Below, one piece after another: positions 25,852-34,648 of a stretch of 64,000 bases of DNA. Below the pieces are notes generated by a model. It saw nothing but the letters and a program-made list of their open reading frames with translations, was not told the origin of the DNA and did no database searches. Numbering within the stretch: the stretch's first letter is position 1; each line of letters starts with the position of its first letter. This stretch comes from Methylohalobius sp964654415 (GTDB lineage Bacteria; Pseudomonadota; Gammaproteobacteria; Methylococcales; Methylothermaceae). The position numbers were made by a program, and so were the translations under genes. The stretch lies in the NCBI GenBank assembly GCA_964654415.1, contig CAZZIP010000014.1, positions 5,507 through 69,506 of the forward strand. Direction: 5' to 3'.

Positions 25852-28023
25852 TCAAGTCTCGTAAAAAACACCGGACGACAGCCCGACGCGGAGAAACTCG
25901 CGCAGACGAATCTGCAAATTGGCCTCGCGCTGGGCGGCGAACAGCATGTGATAAGCGCCCATTTCGCTCTCGTCGTCCGCCCCGCGCCGGATTTCGTCCG
26001 GAGTGCTGCGCATGAGCTGGCAATACGCCGGGACGCCATAGCGCAGCGAGGCGAAATGCGGAGCGACCTGGGTTTCGCCCTCCGCGTTCTCGGGCTGGCA
26101 GCGATACCGGCACGGAACCAGCGAGTCGAAAGGCAGATAGGAAAAACGCACGCAGCCGGTCTGGCGGCGCCGCGCGTATACCGGCGGCAGAGTGTCGGCC
26201 GGCGCGGCGCGGGCCAGGAGGATGCTGTTGGAAACAAGACCCAAGGCGTCCGCGTTGATCTTGCCGATCGCGGTGCAGGCAGCGAGGGAGAGTTCGCCCC
26301 CCGGCGAAACTCCGTCCGGCGCGCAATAGACCGTGGCGGCGGGATCGTTGGCGTCGAGGATGGCATCCGTGGCCGCAAGTTTTGCCCCTTCGACCACTCG
26401 CAACGCGCCCACGATCGCCCGTTCCAGCTCCACGGCCACGCCCGGCCGTTCGACCATGAGGCTCGCCGCGCCCGGTGAAACGGGGTCGCCCGCCGCGTTC
26501 AGCGCCAAACCGGGCACCAGGGTGGCGTGGGCGATGCGCAGGCGCGCGAGTTGGTTGCCCGCGTCAGGCACGTGCAGCCGCGCGCCGGCCACCAGTAGCC
26601 CTTCCAAGCTGAAGGCGCTTTCCGCTCCACCCGTGACGGAAAGATCCCCGCCGAGGATCAGCGTCGGCCGACACCGCTCGGCGGCCCGCAGGACCACGTG
26701 CCCGCCGGCCTTCACGTTCACCGTCAGGGTTTCCTCATAGCGCCCGCTGTCGGTGATTTCCACCACCCCGTCGCCGGCCAGGGCCGCCAAGGCGGCCTGG
26801 ATCGTGGCGCGGTCTTGGGGCACCCGGATCACAGAGGTTCCAGGGGCGTCAGCGCGGCGTTCGCGGGGATATTCGCCTCCGCCCAGGTCCGCCGGAAACC
26901 CGTAATGATAGGTGACATGAAGGCTTTGGGGTACGGCCACGGAATCCCCCAACGCGATTCTTCCCAGCACAGGATCGATGCCGTACTTGCTCCCACTGAG
27001 CGGCGCGTGCGCCCAGCCACCACCGTCGTCGGCCAGGTTGCAGGCCACGACGCTTTCTCGGGGCACCTCGATGCCGTCCGCGTACAGCACGACACTGGGC
27101 TCGGCATTGTCGACCTCCGCCCCAGACGATTCGCGGAAGCCGTAGTAGAGCGCCTTGCGGGCGTCCAGCATCCGGCGGCCGATCGGCTCGGGCACGTTGA
27201 CGGGCTCGGCCAGATGGGTGATTTCATCCTCGGCCACCGGGTTGGTGTAAAGCTGGAGAGGATGGCCCAAAGGACTCACCAGGTAACGCCGGTCGTCGAC
27301 CCGCACCGCCGGGCTCTTGGTATGCGGATAGGCGTTGATCCGCCAGAGGAATATCCCCACGTTGGGGATATTGAAGCGCCCGCGCCGGCTCTCGATCCGC
27401 CGGACGTCCACGGTGTGCGCCGTCGAATCGAAGGCCGTGCCGATCTGCGCCAGCGGTTCCCATTGCCGTAAGTCGGGCGCGTACCGGCTGTGCGGCCTGA
27501 GATGGTTCAGGTACTGGGTGGTCCCCAGCAGCTGGAAGAATTCCACCGCGCGGGCGTTCCACCCGGTGACGTCGCGGGCGAGCTGTTCCAGCACGGCCAC
27601 CGTGCCCTTGCGGCGGCGCAGGGCGATGGTGTGGGCGACCTCAGCGCGGGCCAAACCGCGCGCCTTGCCCAGGGCGTGCAAGGGTTCGTAGCCGATCAGG
27701 TCGCCGATATAGGGAATCGCCCAGTCCGCGCAGGTTTCGATGAAGAGGTCGTCGTAGAGCTGGTCGAGATTCTCCTCCAGGACGGCGAACTCGTCCGCGA
27801 AGGCCATCAGCAAGGCCTTGAGGGGGCCGCGGGCGGCTTTCCCGCGCAACGCCTCGATCCGCTCCTGCTCGGCAACGGTCGGACTGGGCAAAGCTTCCAA
27901 GGCGGCAAGTTCGGCAGCTTCCTCCGGCGTCAGAAGGCCCTTCAAACCCGCGGCGAGCTCGGCGTCGCGGATGCGGTGTATGGCCGGCAGCAGCCGGAAC
28001 AAGGTATCGGCGTCGAAGCTCAT
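25852..28023 (-). CDS. eCIS baseplate/tail protein, gpI-like with beta-helical C-terminus
   Basis: A 723-residue protein. Residues about 1-240 resemble phage tail protein I and the P2 gpI group: an acidic helix-rich start, YDDLFIETCADWAIPYIGDL and a charged helix RRRKGTVAVLEQLARDVTG. The rest is beta-rich with a short beta-helix-like portion around residues 400-500 (ATIQAALAALAGDGVVEITD). The start ATG overlaps the preceding gpJ-like gene by four bases. In other systems gpI links the wedge proteins to fibres, which fits its place between the gpJ-like proteins and the fibre candidate. Confidence 0.78.
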   Translation of the reverse strand: MSFDADTLFRLLPAIHRIRDAELAAGLKGLLTPEEAAELAALEALPSPTVAEQERIEALRGKAARGPLKALLMAFADEFAVLEENLDQLYDDLFIETCADWAIPYIGDLIGYEPLHALGKARGLARAEVAHTIALRRRKGTVAVLEQLARDVTGWNARAVEFFQLLGTTQYLNHLRPHSRYAPDLRQWEPLAQIGTAFDSTAHTVDVRRIESRRGRFNIPNVGIFLWRINAYPHTKSPAVRVDDRRYLVSPLGHPLQLYTNPVAEDEITHLAEPVNVPEPIGRRMLDARKALYYGFRESSGAEVDNAEPSVVLYADGIEVPRESVVACNLADDGGGWAHAPLSGSKYGIDPVLGRIALGDSVAVPQSLHVTYHYGFPADLGGGEYPRERRADAPGTSVIRVPQDRATIQAALAALAGDGVVEITDSGRYEETLTVNVKAGGHVVLRAAERCRPTLILGGDLSVTGGAESAFSLEGLLVAGARLHVPDAGNQLARLRIAHATLVPGLALNAAGDPVSPGAASLMVERPGVAVELERAIVGALRVVEGAKLAATDAILDANDPAATVYCAPDGVSPGGELSLAACTAIGKINADALGLVSNSILLARAAPADTLPPVYARRRQTGCVRFSYLPFDSLVPCRYRCQPENAEGETQVAPHFASLRYGVPAYCQLMRSTPDEIRRGADDESEMGAYHMLFAAQREANLQIRLREFLRVGLSSGVFYET

Positions 28024-30845
28024 GACATTATCTCCAGCACCAGGGGCGCGGCGTCCAGGGTGAGCAGCTCGGCGGCCAGTGGCGTCTCGACGAGCGAAGC
28101 TACGGGCAGCGCCGCAAACAAGCGGGGCACGAACTTCGGAACCGGCGTGTCGCTCCGGTGCAGCTCGGCCACGTGCACCGCCTCGACGCCGGTTATGGCC
28201 TGGGCGACGGCGGCTACCTCGTCCACCGAGACCCCCTGGCCGAAGCTGCGCGCCTCGAAGCCGAAGGCTTCCCTGAGGCGGGCCTCGACAGCGGCCAGTA
28301 CCCGCTCGGGTTCGGCCTCAGCGGCGACCTTCACCACCAGCCGCGTCCGAAACCGCGCGTCGCGATAGTTGACCAAGGTTAGCGGCAGCAGCGGATCGCC
28401 ATAGCGGCGCAGAGCCGCCAGCAGGTTGCGGAACGTGTCGCCGTTCGCCGGAACGGCGCTTCCCCCCTCACCCGCCACTGTAAGGAACACCCCGCGCGCC
28501 GGACCGCTGGGCAGCCACAGGGCGTGAGCCTTGGCGATGCCGGCGAAGGCGCGGGCGAAATCCCGGTAGTCCTGGATCGACACCGCCCGCTCCAAGGTGA
28601 GCACCGTGAGCGGCGCGTTGACCCGCGCCCGCTCCCCGGCTTCCGGGTCTTCTCCGCCGCTCGCCGGCTCGGGGTTGGTGGCGCCGGTGACGCCCAGGGG
28701 ACGCGAGAGCAGAGTGGTGAGCTTGCCCGCCGCGACATTGCCCGCGAGCCCTAGTCCCTTGCGGTAGTTGGCGCGCAGGTTGTGGTTGCCGGACGGCGGG
28801 CGGGCGCCCTCGATGCCGTCGCCGAACCGCACCGTGGCCCGCCCCTGGTCGTCGACGACGAGCTCGTAAACCCGCTCGTTCGGCCCGCGGGCGTAGAGGC
28901 TAGGAACCTCCTGCCAGAGGAGGTCGTTGGCGCGCAAGGCCAGGGTCGATCGGCGTCCGCCCGGGGTGGCCGCGCTCACGAAGGTGAGCGGCGCCTGGCG
29001 CAGGTCAAAGCTGGCGTTGGCCACGCGGGCGTCGCCGCTGCCCAGGATCTCGTTCACCGTTTCCCCGTGGGTGGCGCGCGCGACATTGGCGTTGACGCGC
29101 ACGGACTCGCGGTCGTAGACGTGCTTGAGGGGCGCCGCGAGGGTGAAGTAGCTGCGGTCGCGATCCTGGCTCACGGAACTCGCCAGCTCCCCGACGAAAA
29201 CGATTTCCGACACCTCTTCGTCGCCCGCTTCCGGCGGCGCGGCTTCAATCGCTGCGGCAGCCACCTCCAACACGCCTTCTCGCCCGTCGCGGTCCAGCAG
29301 CCGGAGGCGCAGTTCCACACTGCCCGGATTCGCGAGCCGCTCGCCGAACTGCGACGGGGACAGCACCGACCATGCGCCACCGGATTTCTGCTCCGGCGCG
29401 GCCAAAAGGCGCAGGGAGTCTCCTTCCTCGACGGTCACGCTGCCTCCCTCGACGAGCGTCATCGTCACAGCGCTCCTGCCCTTGCGCAGCCGCACGCGGG
29501 CGCGCTTGCCGCTCAGCGCCAGCGCACGGCCGGGGCCGATTCCCGGTGCGAGCCGATCGAGCGCGAGCACGTCGCCGTAGAGAGGAAACTCGAGCGGAGT
29601 CGAGGTCACCGGCAGCGGCTCGGACTGGGCCAGCACCAAGGTCCCGCGCAATCCGAAGCGGTTGAGGTTTTCGGTGGTATCCGGCACGATGCGGGTAATC
29701 TTGCCGCTCAGGCCGTAGTCGCGGCGGGAAAGATGCGCGACGGATTGGGCGCGGTAGAGTTCCACATATCCTTGGGCGAGTTTCGACGAAACGGACGAGT
29801 TGGCGAAAGCCGCAAAATCGGGCGGCGGCGCCGCAGCGACCAGAGCGACCCAGCTGCCCGGAACGATTTTCGGATACTCCGTGTCGAGATCGATCCGATT
29901 GCCGAAAATCCGGTAGTCTTTCCAATCCGTTCGGTCGTTGTTCAAGAGATCGCCGACCTTTGTGTCCTTGGTGTTCAACATCCTCGCTTCGGGCGCATTG
30001 TGACCGAACAGCGCGGCACGCTGACGGAAGACGTAGATAGTGGCGCCCACGCCGGCCGGCTCCATGTGGGGGCTCACGCTGCCCAGCGGCTCGTCCCAGG
30101 CGATCTGGGTGCGCTGCTTTTCCCGGTCCTCCTCCACGGCCGTGAGCACCCGGACGTCCCAGCGCTCGCTGCCGGTATCGGCGAGCCGTTCCTGGCCCAC
30201 CACGAGGATGACGTCGCCCGCCTGCACGCCGCTGCCCACTCCAGCCAGCCACAGCTCGCGATCGCCGAAGCGCGGACGCCAGGGGACCGAGGTCTGCACC
30301 GGGATGGCGTTCCATTCGGCGCGCGCTTCCACCGGCTCCACGGTTTCGAAGGTCTGGGGCTGCTCGCCCGGACCCGGCACGCTCTGCACCCTGGCACCCA
30401 CCGGAATCTCGACGGGACCTGCGGCCAGCGCGGGACTGCCCGGAGCCTCCTGCAGGGTGAAGGCGAGGAAGGTCGAGGCGGCCACACCGGGCGCGAGCTC
30501 GTAGCCAATCAGGCGGGCCAGTTCGAGGATCGAACGGCGCTCGGTCGCCGTGCGCAGGAAGTTCTCGTTGGCGATGCGTTCCTGATAGAAGGACAGCACG
30601 TCCAGAGTGGTGGCCAGCGCATCGCAAAGGGCGATGCTGAAATCGCCGTCGTCGCGGGTGGTAAGCCCCGCGAGAGCCGGCAAGCTGCCGCTCGAAAGCC
30701 GAGCGAGCAGGGATTTCCTGAAGCTCGCGTACACGCCGACCCGGTAGGCGACGGCAGACTGGCCAGGCGGGTTGTCGATGCGCGCCGGCGTCTCGGCATC
30801 GAGGCCAGCGCAGCATCCGCAGTGGTCGAGGCTGGAATCGGCCAT
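28020..30845 (-). CDS. eCIS baseplate wedge protein, gpJ-like (second copy)
   Basis: A 941-residue baseplate protein. The start is taken as the ATG overlapping the previous stop (TGATG). The N-terminus carries CGCCAGLD, then AYRVGVYASFRKSLLARLSS and LDVLSFYQERIANENFLRTA, a helix seen in putative baseplate assembly proteins. The C-terminal third has the gpJ-like pattern YELVVDDQGRATVRFGDGIE with GNHNLRANYRKGLGLAGNV, followed by VSIQDYRDFARAFAGIAKAH. It resembles the preceding 860-residue protein in layout. Two such proteins, like Afp11 and Afp12, form the wedge that triggers contraction. Confidence 0.82.
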   Translation of the reverse strand: MADSSLDHCGCCAGLDAETPARIDNPPGQSAVAYRVGVYASFRKSLLARLSSGSLPALAGLTTRDDGDFSIALCDALATTLDVLSFYQERIANENFLRTATERRSILELARLIGYELAPGVAASTFLAFTLQEAPGSPALAAGPVEIPVGARVQSVPGPGEQPQTFETVEPVEARAEWNAIPVQTSVPWRPRFGDRELWLAGVGSGVQAGDVILVVGQERLADTGSERWDVRVLTAVEEDREKQRTQIAWDEPLGSVSPHMEPAGVGATIYVFRQRAALFGHNAPEARMLNTKDTKVGDLLNNDRTDWKDYRIFGNRIDLDTEYPKIVPGSWVALVAAAPPPDFAAFANSSVSSKLAQGYVELYRAQSVAHLSRRDYGLSGKITRIVPDTTENLNRFGLRGTLVLAQSEPLPVTSTPLEFPLYGDVLALDRLAPGIGPGRALALSGKRARVRLRKGRSAVTMTLVEGGSVTVEEGDSLRLLAAPEQKSGGAWSVLSPSQFGERLANPGSVELRLRLLDRDGREGVLEVAAAAIEAAPPEAGDEEVSEIVFVGELASSVSQDRDRSYFTLAAPLKHVYDRESVRVNANVARATHGETVNEILGSGDARVANASFDLRQAPLTFVSAATPGGRRSTLALRANDLLWQEVPSLYARGPNERVYELVVDDQGRATVRFGDGIEGARPPSGNHNLRANYRKGLGLAGNVAAGKLTTLLSRPLGVTGATNPEPASGGEDPEAGERARVNAPLTVLTLERAVSIQDYRDFARAFAGIAKAHALWLPSGPARGVFLTVAGEGGSAVPANGDTFRNLLAALRRYGDPLLPLTLVNYRDARFRTRLVVKVAAEAEPERVLAAVEARLREAFGFEARSFGQGVSVDEVAAVAQAITGVEAVHVAELHRSDTPVPKFVPRLFAALPVASLVETPLAAELLTLDAAPLVLEIMS

Positions 30846-33427
30846 CACTTGCCTCCGAATAGGAATAGACGAAGCACGCCGTGCTCCGGAAAATTGGGGT
30901 CATTGTCGAGGCGGGGGATCTCCAGCCGGGACAGGCGCAGGAAACCGTCGGCGAGCGGTGTCGGGTCCTCGCTGCCCTGGCGGTGGAAACGGGTCACCTG
31001 CACCGAATCCACGCCCGCGACCTGGCGGGCCGCCTTGTATACCGAGCTCAGGTAGACGGTTTGGCCGAAGCTCAGGTTATCGGGATGAAACAATCCGCGC
31101 CGTCCGTCAGGCAGCATCCGGTTGCCCAGGACCGCCAGCAATCCCGCGCGCACGTCGGAACGAAAATAGTTCGCCTGGACGCAGACCAGGAGATCGATTT
31201 CGAGGGAAACGAACACCGGATCGTTGATTTCGGTGTCGTGGCCCGCCATGCGGTAACGTTCGAGATGGCGGGTGATCCGGGCCTTGAAGTCTGCGTCCAC
31301 CGGCAGGCCGCCGGCCCGGTCCACGGTGACGAACACCGTGTACCAGCTTCCGGTCCAGCGCAGGGTGGCCGCCGCCCGCTGCACACCGGGGTGGCGTTCG
31401 GTGACCTCGGCGTAGTCCTCCGGCGTGACCGCGCGTTCCTGCCGGCGGAAAGCTTGCGGAGCGCGCCGGCGCACCACCGCAGCGTCTTCCGGGTCCACAC
31501 CGCCTTGCGCGGCTAGGGGATTGTGCACGCCGAGCACAGCGCCGTCGCCACACGCCACGTGGGCGATGGTATCCGCGCCAACATTCCCGGCGCGGCCGTT
31601 GCCGACCCGGTAGCGCGCAGCGAACGCCGTGCCGGACTCGGGCCGCCGCCCGTGTACCCCGTTGCCGAAGCGCAAGCTGGCCGAACCGTCGTGTTCGACC
31701 TCGACGACGAAATGGGGATCGTCCGGCCCGCTGTTTAACAGGTCGCGCCGCGCCGTCCAAGTCCCGCCGTTCCGGGTAATCAGGGTGATCGCTGGCAGGC
31801 AATCCTCCATGCGCCATCGCATGGCGAGCGCCGCCGGCGCTTCCGGATCGAAGGCCAGGCGTTCGGTGCGGCTCACCCCATCCTTCACCGTCGTCTTGAG
31901 CACCGTGCCCGCGAAGGTGAGCGGCAGATTCTGCAGCTTCGGCGCAAAACGCGGCGGAAGCTCGACGGGTTCGGCGCCGGTGCAGCGATTGGCGTCGCGC
32001 TCGGGTGGATAAACCAGCCGCGCCGGGGGCACCCTACCCAGGTCCTCGTCTGCCGGCAAGGTGAAACCGTGATCAGCGAGCACCAGGTTGCCCCTTGCGA
32101 CGCTGACGCGGTCGAGCTCCACTTTGCCGTGCGCCTCGTCGGTGACCGAGGAAATGCACAGCGGAAACGGCAAAGCGTCCTCGGCAGCCCAGGCGATCTC
32201 GGTGATCTTCGCGCCGCTGAGCGGATCGGTGAGCGGCACCTGGGGGTTATCCGGCGAGAACTTGCGCACCGAGGTCAGCCGCACCACGTGGCGATGCGTA
32301 GGATCGGCGTCGCCCGGTTCGCCGGTCGAAGGTCCCAGCACTTCCTCGAACAGCAAGGCGTCGCCTGCTTTCAGCGCGGCGAGATGACCGGCGAGCGTCG
32401 CCCGGGTCGCGCCCTTGGGCAGGCAGCAGCGGCGATCGCCCCAGGTATAGAAATCGATCTCGTTATGCGCCTTGTGCAGCACGGCATCGTGCAGCGGCTC
32501 GAAAATCGCAGGGCTTTTCCGCAAGGCAGCTTCGTCGTCCCGCGATCCGGAGACGATACGCGGCGGAAAGCCCGGCACCCGGGCATAGAAACGGGTGCCC
32601 TTCTGCGGCAAGGCCACTTTGTCCGCGTTCACCGCCACGTGCACCCAGACTCGGGCGTTGCAGCCGTCGTGCATGGAATAGTCGACCAGCAGGGCGTGGC
32701 GGCGGAGCGAAGTGCGCAGGCGCGCGGTTTCCAGGTAAGCTTCGGTGGCGATGGCGTCCTGCCGATAAGATAGCTGATCGGCCACGTAGGCCATGAGTTC
32801 GGCGAGGGTCACGCCCAGGTCGGCGGCGCTGCGTTCGCGCCAGTCCGGCACCAGCTGGGTGATCCGGTCCAGGATGAGCCGGCGGAAGCTCGGATAATCC
32901 TTGGCGAGATAATCGATCTCCGGCGCCGGAACGGGCTCCTTGGGACAGATTTCCCGCTTTTGGCAGTCGAACTCGCTGTCGCACTCGACCTTGAACGAAA
33001 ATTCCACCTCAGAAAGCCGCGGGTCGAAGTCTTGCGGCGGCGTATCGTCCTGCGCCGAGCGCACCAGGCGCAGCCGGTACGGCGAGAAATCGCCGTATCG
33101 GTCGACGCGAACCAGCAGGACGTGGTCCGGCTTTGGCAGGTCGGCAAAGAATGCCGCTTCGGCGGGGGTGGCCTCGTCCGGCGGAGCGGAAGCCGGCGCC
33201 ACCCATTCGACGCGGATGCCGCGCACCCGCTCGCCGCCTTCGATGCGGACCTGGTCCCTCAGGAAACCTGCTGGCACGGGCTTGATCAGCCAGACCAACA
33301 GGGTTTGCTGGCGCGGACTGCCGGGCGGCGCTTCGCGGTCCAGCACCTCCAGGTAATCGATGCCGTTGAGGGTAGGATGGTCGGCAACCTTATTGCGGCG
33401 CCGTTCGTCGCAGCAATGGTAGATCAT
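30845..33427 (-). CDS. eCIS baseplate wedge protein, gpJ-like (first copy)
   Basis: An 860-residue putative baseplate assembly protein. The correct start is the ATG overlapping the gp25 stop by four bases, giving MIYHCCDERRRNKVADHPTL. A longer frame would run back through gp25. Further signatures are DYLAKDYPSFRRLILDRITQ, LAELMAYVADQLSYRQDAIA with ETARLRTSLRRHALL, and the gpJ-type RFGNGVHGRRPESGTAFAAR with YRVGNGRAGNVGAD. It ends with a segment like EDYAEVTERHPGVQRAAATL. It makes the wedge with gp25 and the second gpJ-like protein. Confidence 0.87.
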   Translation of the reverse strand: MIYHCCDERRRNKVADHPTLNGIDYLEVLDREAPPGSPRQQTLLVWLIKPVPAGFLRDQVRIEGGERVRGIRVEWVAPASAPPDEATPAEAAFFADLPKPDHVLLVRVDRYGDFSPYRLRLVRSAQDDTPPQDFDPRLSEVEFSFKVECDSEFDCQKREICPKEPVPAPEIDYLAKDYPSFRRLILDRITQLVPDWRERSAADLGVTLAELMAYVADQLSYRQDAIATEAYLETARLRTSLRRHALLVDYSMHDGCNARVWVHVAVNADKVALPQKGTRFYARVPGFPPRIVSGSRDDEAALRKSPAIFEPLHDAVLHKAHNEIDFYTWGDRRCCLPKGATRATLAGHLAALKAGDALLFEEVLGPSTGEPGDADPTHRHVVRLTSVRKFSPDNPQVPLTDPLSGAKITEIAWAAEDALPFPLCISSVTDEAHGKVELDRVSVARGNLVLADHGFTLPADEDLGRVPPARLVYPPERDANRCTGAEPVELPPRFAPKLQNLPLTFAGTVLKTTVKDGVSRTERLAFDPEAPAALAMRWRMEDCLPAITLITRNGGTWTARRDLLNSGPDDPHFVVEVEHDGSASLRFGNGVHGRRPESGTAFAARYRVGNGRAGNVGADTIAHVACGDGAVLGVHNPLAAQGGVDPEDAAVVRRRAPQAFRRQERAVTPEDYAEVTERHPGVQRAAATLRWTGSWYTVFVTVDRAGGLPVDADFKARITRHLERYRMAGHDTEINDPVFVSLEIDLLVCVQANYFRSDVRAGLLAVLGNRMLPDGRRGLFHPDNLSFGQTVYLSSVYKAARQVAGVDSVQVTRFHRQGSEDPTPLADGFLRLSRLEIPRLDNDPNFPEHGVLRLFLFGGK

Positions 33428-33783
33428 GGTATCCCCCGTTCGAAGTTCGCCACTTGAGGCGCTTGCGTGCGAAGGATCCGATAGCGCACGGTCACCCTCA
33501 GGGTCGACTCGACCGCTTCCACCTCCACCGCGTCGAGCGCGATCAGATGGCCCAGCCATTGCTGCAGCGCACCCTGAACCAGGAACTGGGTGGTCGCGGC
33601 CAGTTCGACGCTATTCGGCGCAAACACCAGTTGCATGAGCCCACTGCCGAAATCGGGCCGCATCACCCGCTCGCCCGGCGAGGTGAACAGCACCTGCTCG
33701 ATCAAGCCCCGGATGTATGCCTCCTCGCCGGCTTCGCCGGTACGCCCTCGATCGTCAAACTGGTAGGGATATTGAAGGTTCAT
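33424..33783 (-). CDS. eCIS gp25-like baseplate wedge protein
   Basis: A 119-residue gp25-family protein, one of the most conserved parts of contractile systems (phage T4 gp25, TssE, Afp9). The hallmark segment is IRGLIEQVLFTSPGERVMRP with DFGSGLMQLVF. In T4 gp25 the corresponding E-P-R region keeps the first sheath strands in the baseplate. Downstream HLIALDAVEVEAVESTLRVT gives the closing beta strands. It overlaps the first gpJ-like gene by four bases. Confidence 0.93.
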   Translation of the reverse strand: MNLQYPYQFDDRGRTGEAGEEAYIRGLIEQVLFTSPGERVMRPDFGSGLMQLVFAPNSVELAATTQFLVQGALQQWLGHLIALDAVEVEAVESTLRVTVRYRILRTQAPQVANFERGIP

Positions 33784-33810
33784 AGTTTTTTAGCCATGAG
33801 CTTTCAGCGA

Positions 33811-34131
33811 TCAAGCTCCTATCACCCGCGTCTGCGCCGCCACCGGCAGAAGCGGCGTGCCGTTCGGCGCGCAGACGGCCTGACTGTCCATCAACACCAG
33901 CGGCTGGCCGTTGGAAAAGACCCGCGTGGCCGCCACCACCCACTGCCCGGTAACGCAGGGCACCGGGCTGCCGCTCACGTTGAACGGGCAGCCGGCGATG
34001 GCGTAAGGCGCGGCCATGGTCACCGTAGGCTGGCCGCTCACCAACACCCGCGGGTTCGGCGCGGTGGGCGTGGCGGTGCCGCCGTGGGCACACAGTACCG
34101 AAGCGCCGAGATGCAGAAGCGGTCCGGGCAT
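33811..34131 (-). CDS. eCIS PAAR-like spike-tip protein
   Basis: A 106-residue protein rich in Gly, Pro, Cys and short beta strands: MPGPLLHLGASVLCAHGGTA, then VSGQPTVTMAAPYAIAGCPF and PCVTGQWVVAATRVFSNGQP. PAAR and PAAR-like proteins cap the central spike with a sharp cone held by a metal ion. Cys and His at residues such as His7, Cys14 and His16 could bind it. Its place beside the spike genes supports the role (Afp10 position). The strict PAAR motif is not present, so it belongs to the divergent PAAR-like group. Confidence 0.78.
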   Translation of the reverse strand: MPGPLLHLGASVLCAHGGTATPTAPNPRVLVSGQPTVTMAAPYAIAGCPFNVSGSPVPCVTGQWVVAATRVFSNGQPLVLMDSQAVCAPNGTPLLPVAAQTRVIGA

Positions 34132-34132
34132 C

Positions 34133-34648
34133 TCAGATCACCGTCAGCGCGCCGTTGTTGATGGTCACGGTCGGGCCGACGAGGGTGATCATCGCGCCCT
34201 TGCCGTTCTGGATGTAGATGCCGGTGTCGTTGACGATCAGCGTCGCCCCGGTGGCGCTTTTCAGCATGATGCCGCCGGTGGGACCCGGCAAATCCGAGAT
34301 CGTGAGTCCGTTCTGCAACGGCGTTTGCAGCGTTATCGCGGGAATCATCGGCGGGGTGGCACGCGCCAGCGCCGGCACCTCGGCCCCGCTGCCCCAGAAA
34401 CAGCCCACCCAGATCGGATAGTCCGGATTGCCCTGCTCGAACTCGATCCACACGCCCGAACCGATGACGGGTAAGGCGAACATGCCGTTCTGGATGCCGG
34501 CGATCGGCACGCAGGGCATGGCCCAGGTCGCCGGAGCGAGGCCCGCCACATCCGGCACCTGCACCTGCAGGCGGCCCTGCTGCAAGGGATCGATGTTGTT
34601 GAGCACCACGCCGCGATACTTGCCGTAATACTTGCCGCTTTCGTTCAT
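34133..34648 (-). CDS. eCIS spike OB-fold/needle protein, gp5/VgrG C-terminal type
   Basis: A 171-residue protein matching the gp5/VgrG OB-fold and beta-helix needle. The opening KYYGKYRGVVLNNIDPLQQG with RLQVQVPDVAG and the central PVIGSGVWIEFEQGNPDYPI with WVGCFWG are typical of phage baseplate assembly protein V. The last third (IMLKSATGATLIVNDTGIYI and ITLVGPTVTINNG) is the short beta-helix repeat. It overlaps the hub gene by four bases. In Afp/Pvc systems hub and needle are usually one protein (Afp8). Here they are two. Confidence 0.86.
   Translation of the reverse strand: MNESGKYYGKYRGVVLNNIDPLQQGRLQVQVPDVAGLAPATWAMPCVPIAGIQNGMFALPVIGSGVWIEFEQGNPDYPIWVGCFWGSGAEVPALARATPPMIPAITLQTPLQNGLTISDLPGPTGGIMLKSATGATLIVNDTGIYIQNGKGAMITLVGPTVTINNGALTVI

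Noticed and set aside
25088..26326. Long minus-strand frame (412 residues), Arg/Gly-rich, with other long frames at 28782-31055 and 29245-30903
   Set aside because: These lie within eCIS genes in other frames. Their composition is the Arg/Gly/Pro bias expected of shadow frames in GC-rich DNA.
30845..33559. A longer 904-residue start for the first gpJ-like protein
   Set aside because: The added 44 residues overlap gp25 in another frame and have no similarity. The ATG overlapping the gp25 stop is better.
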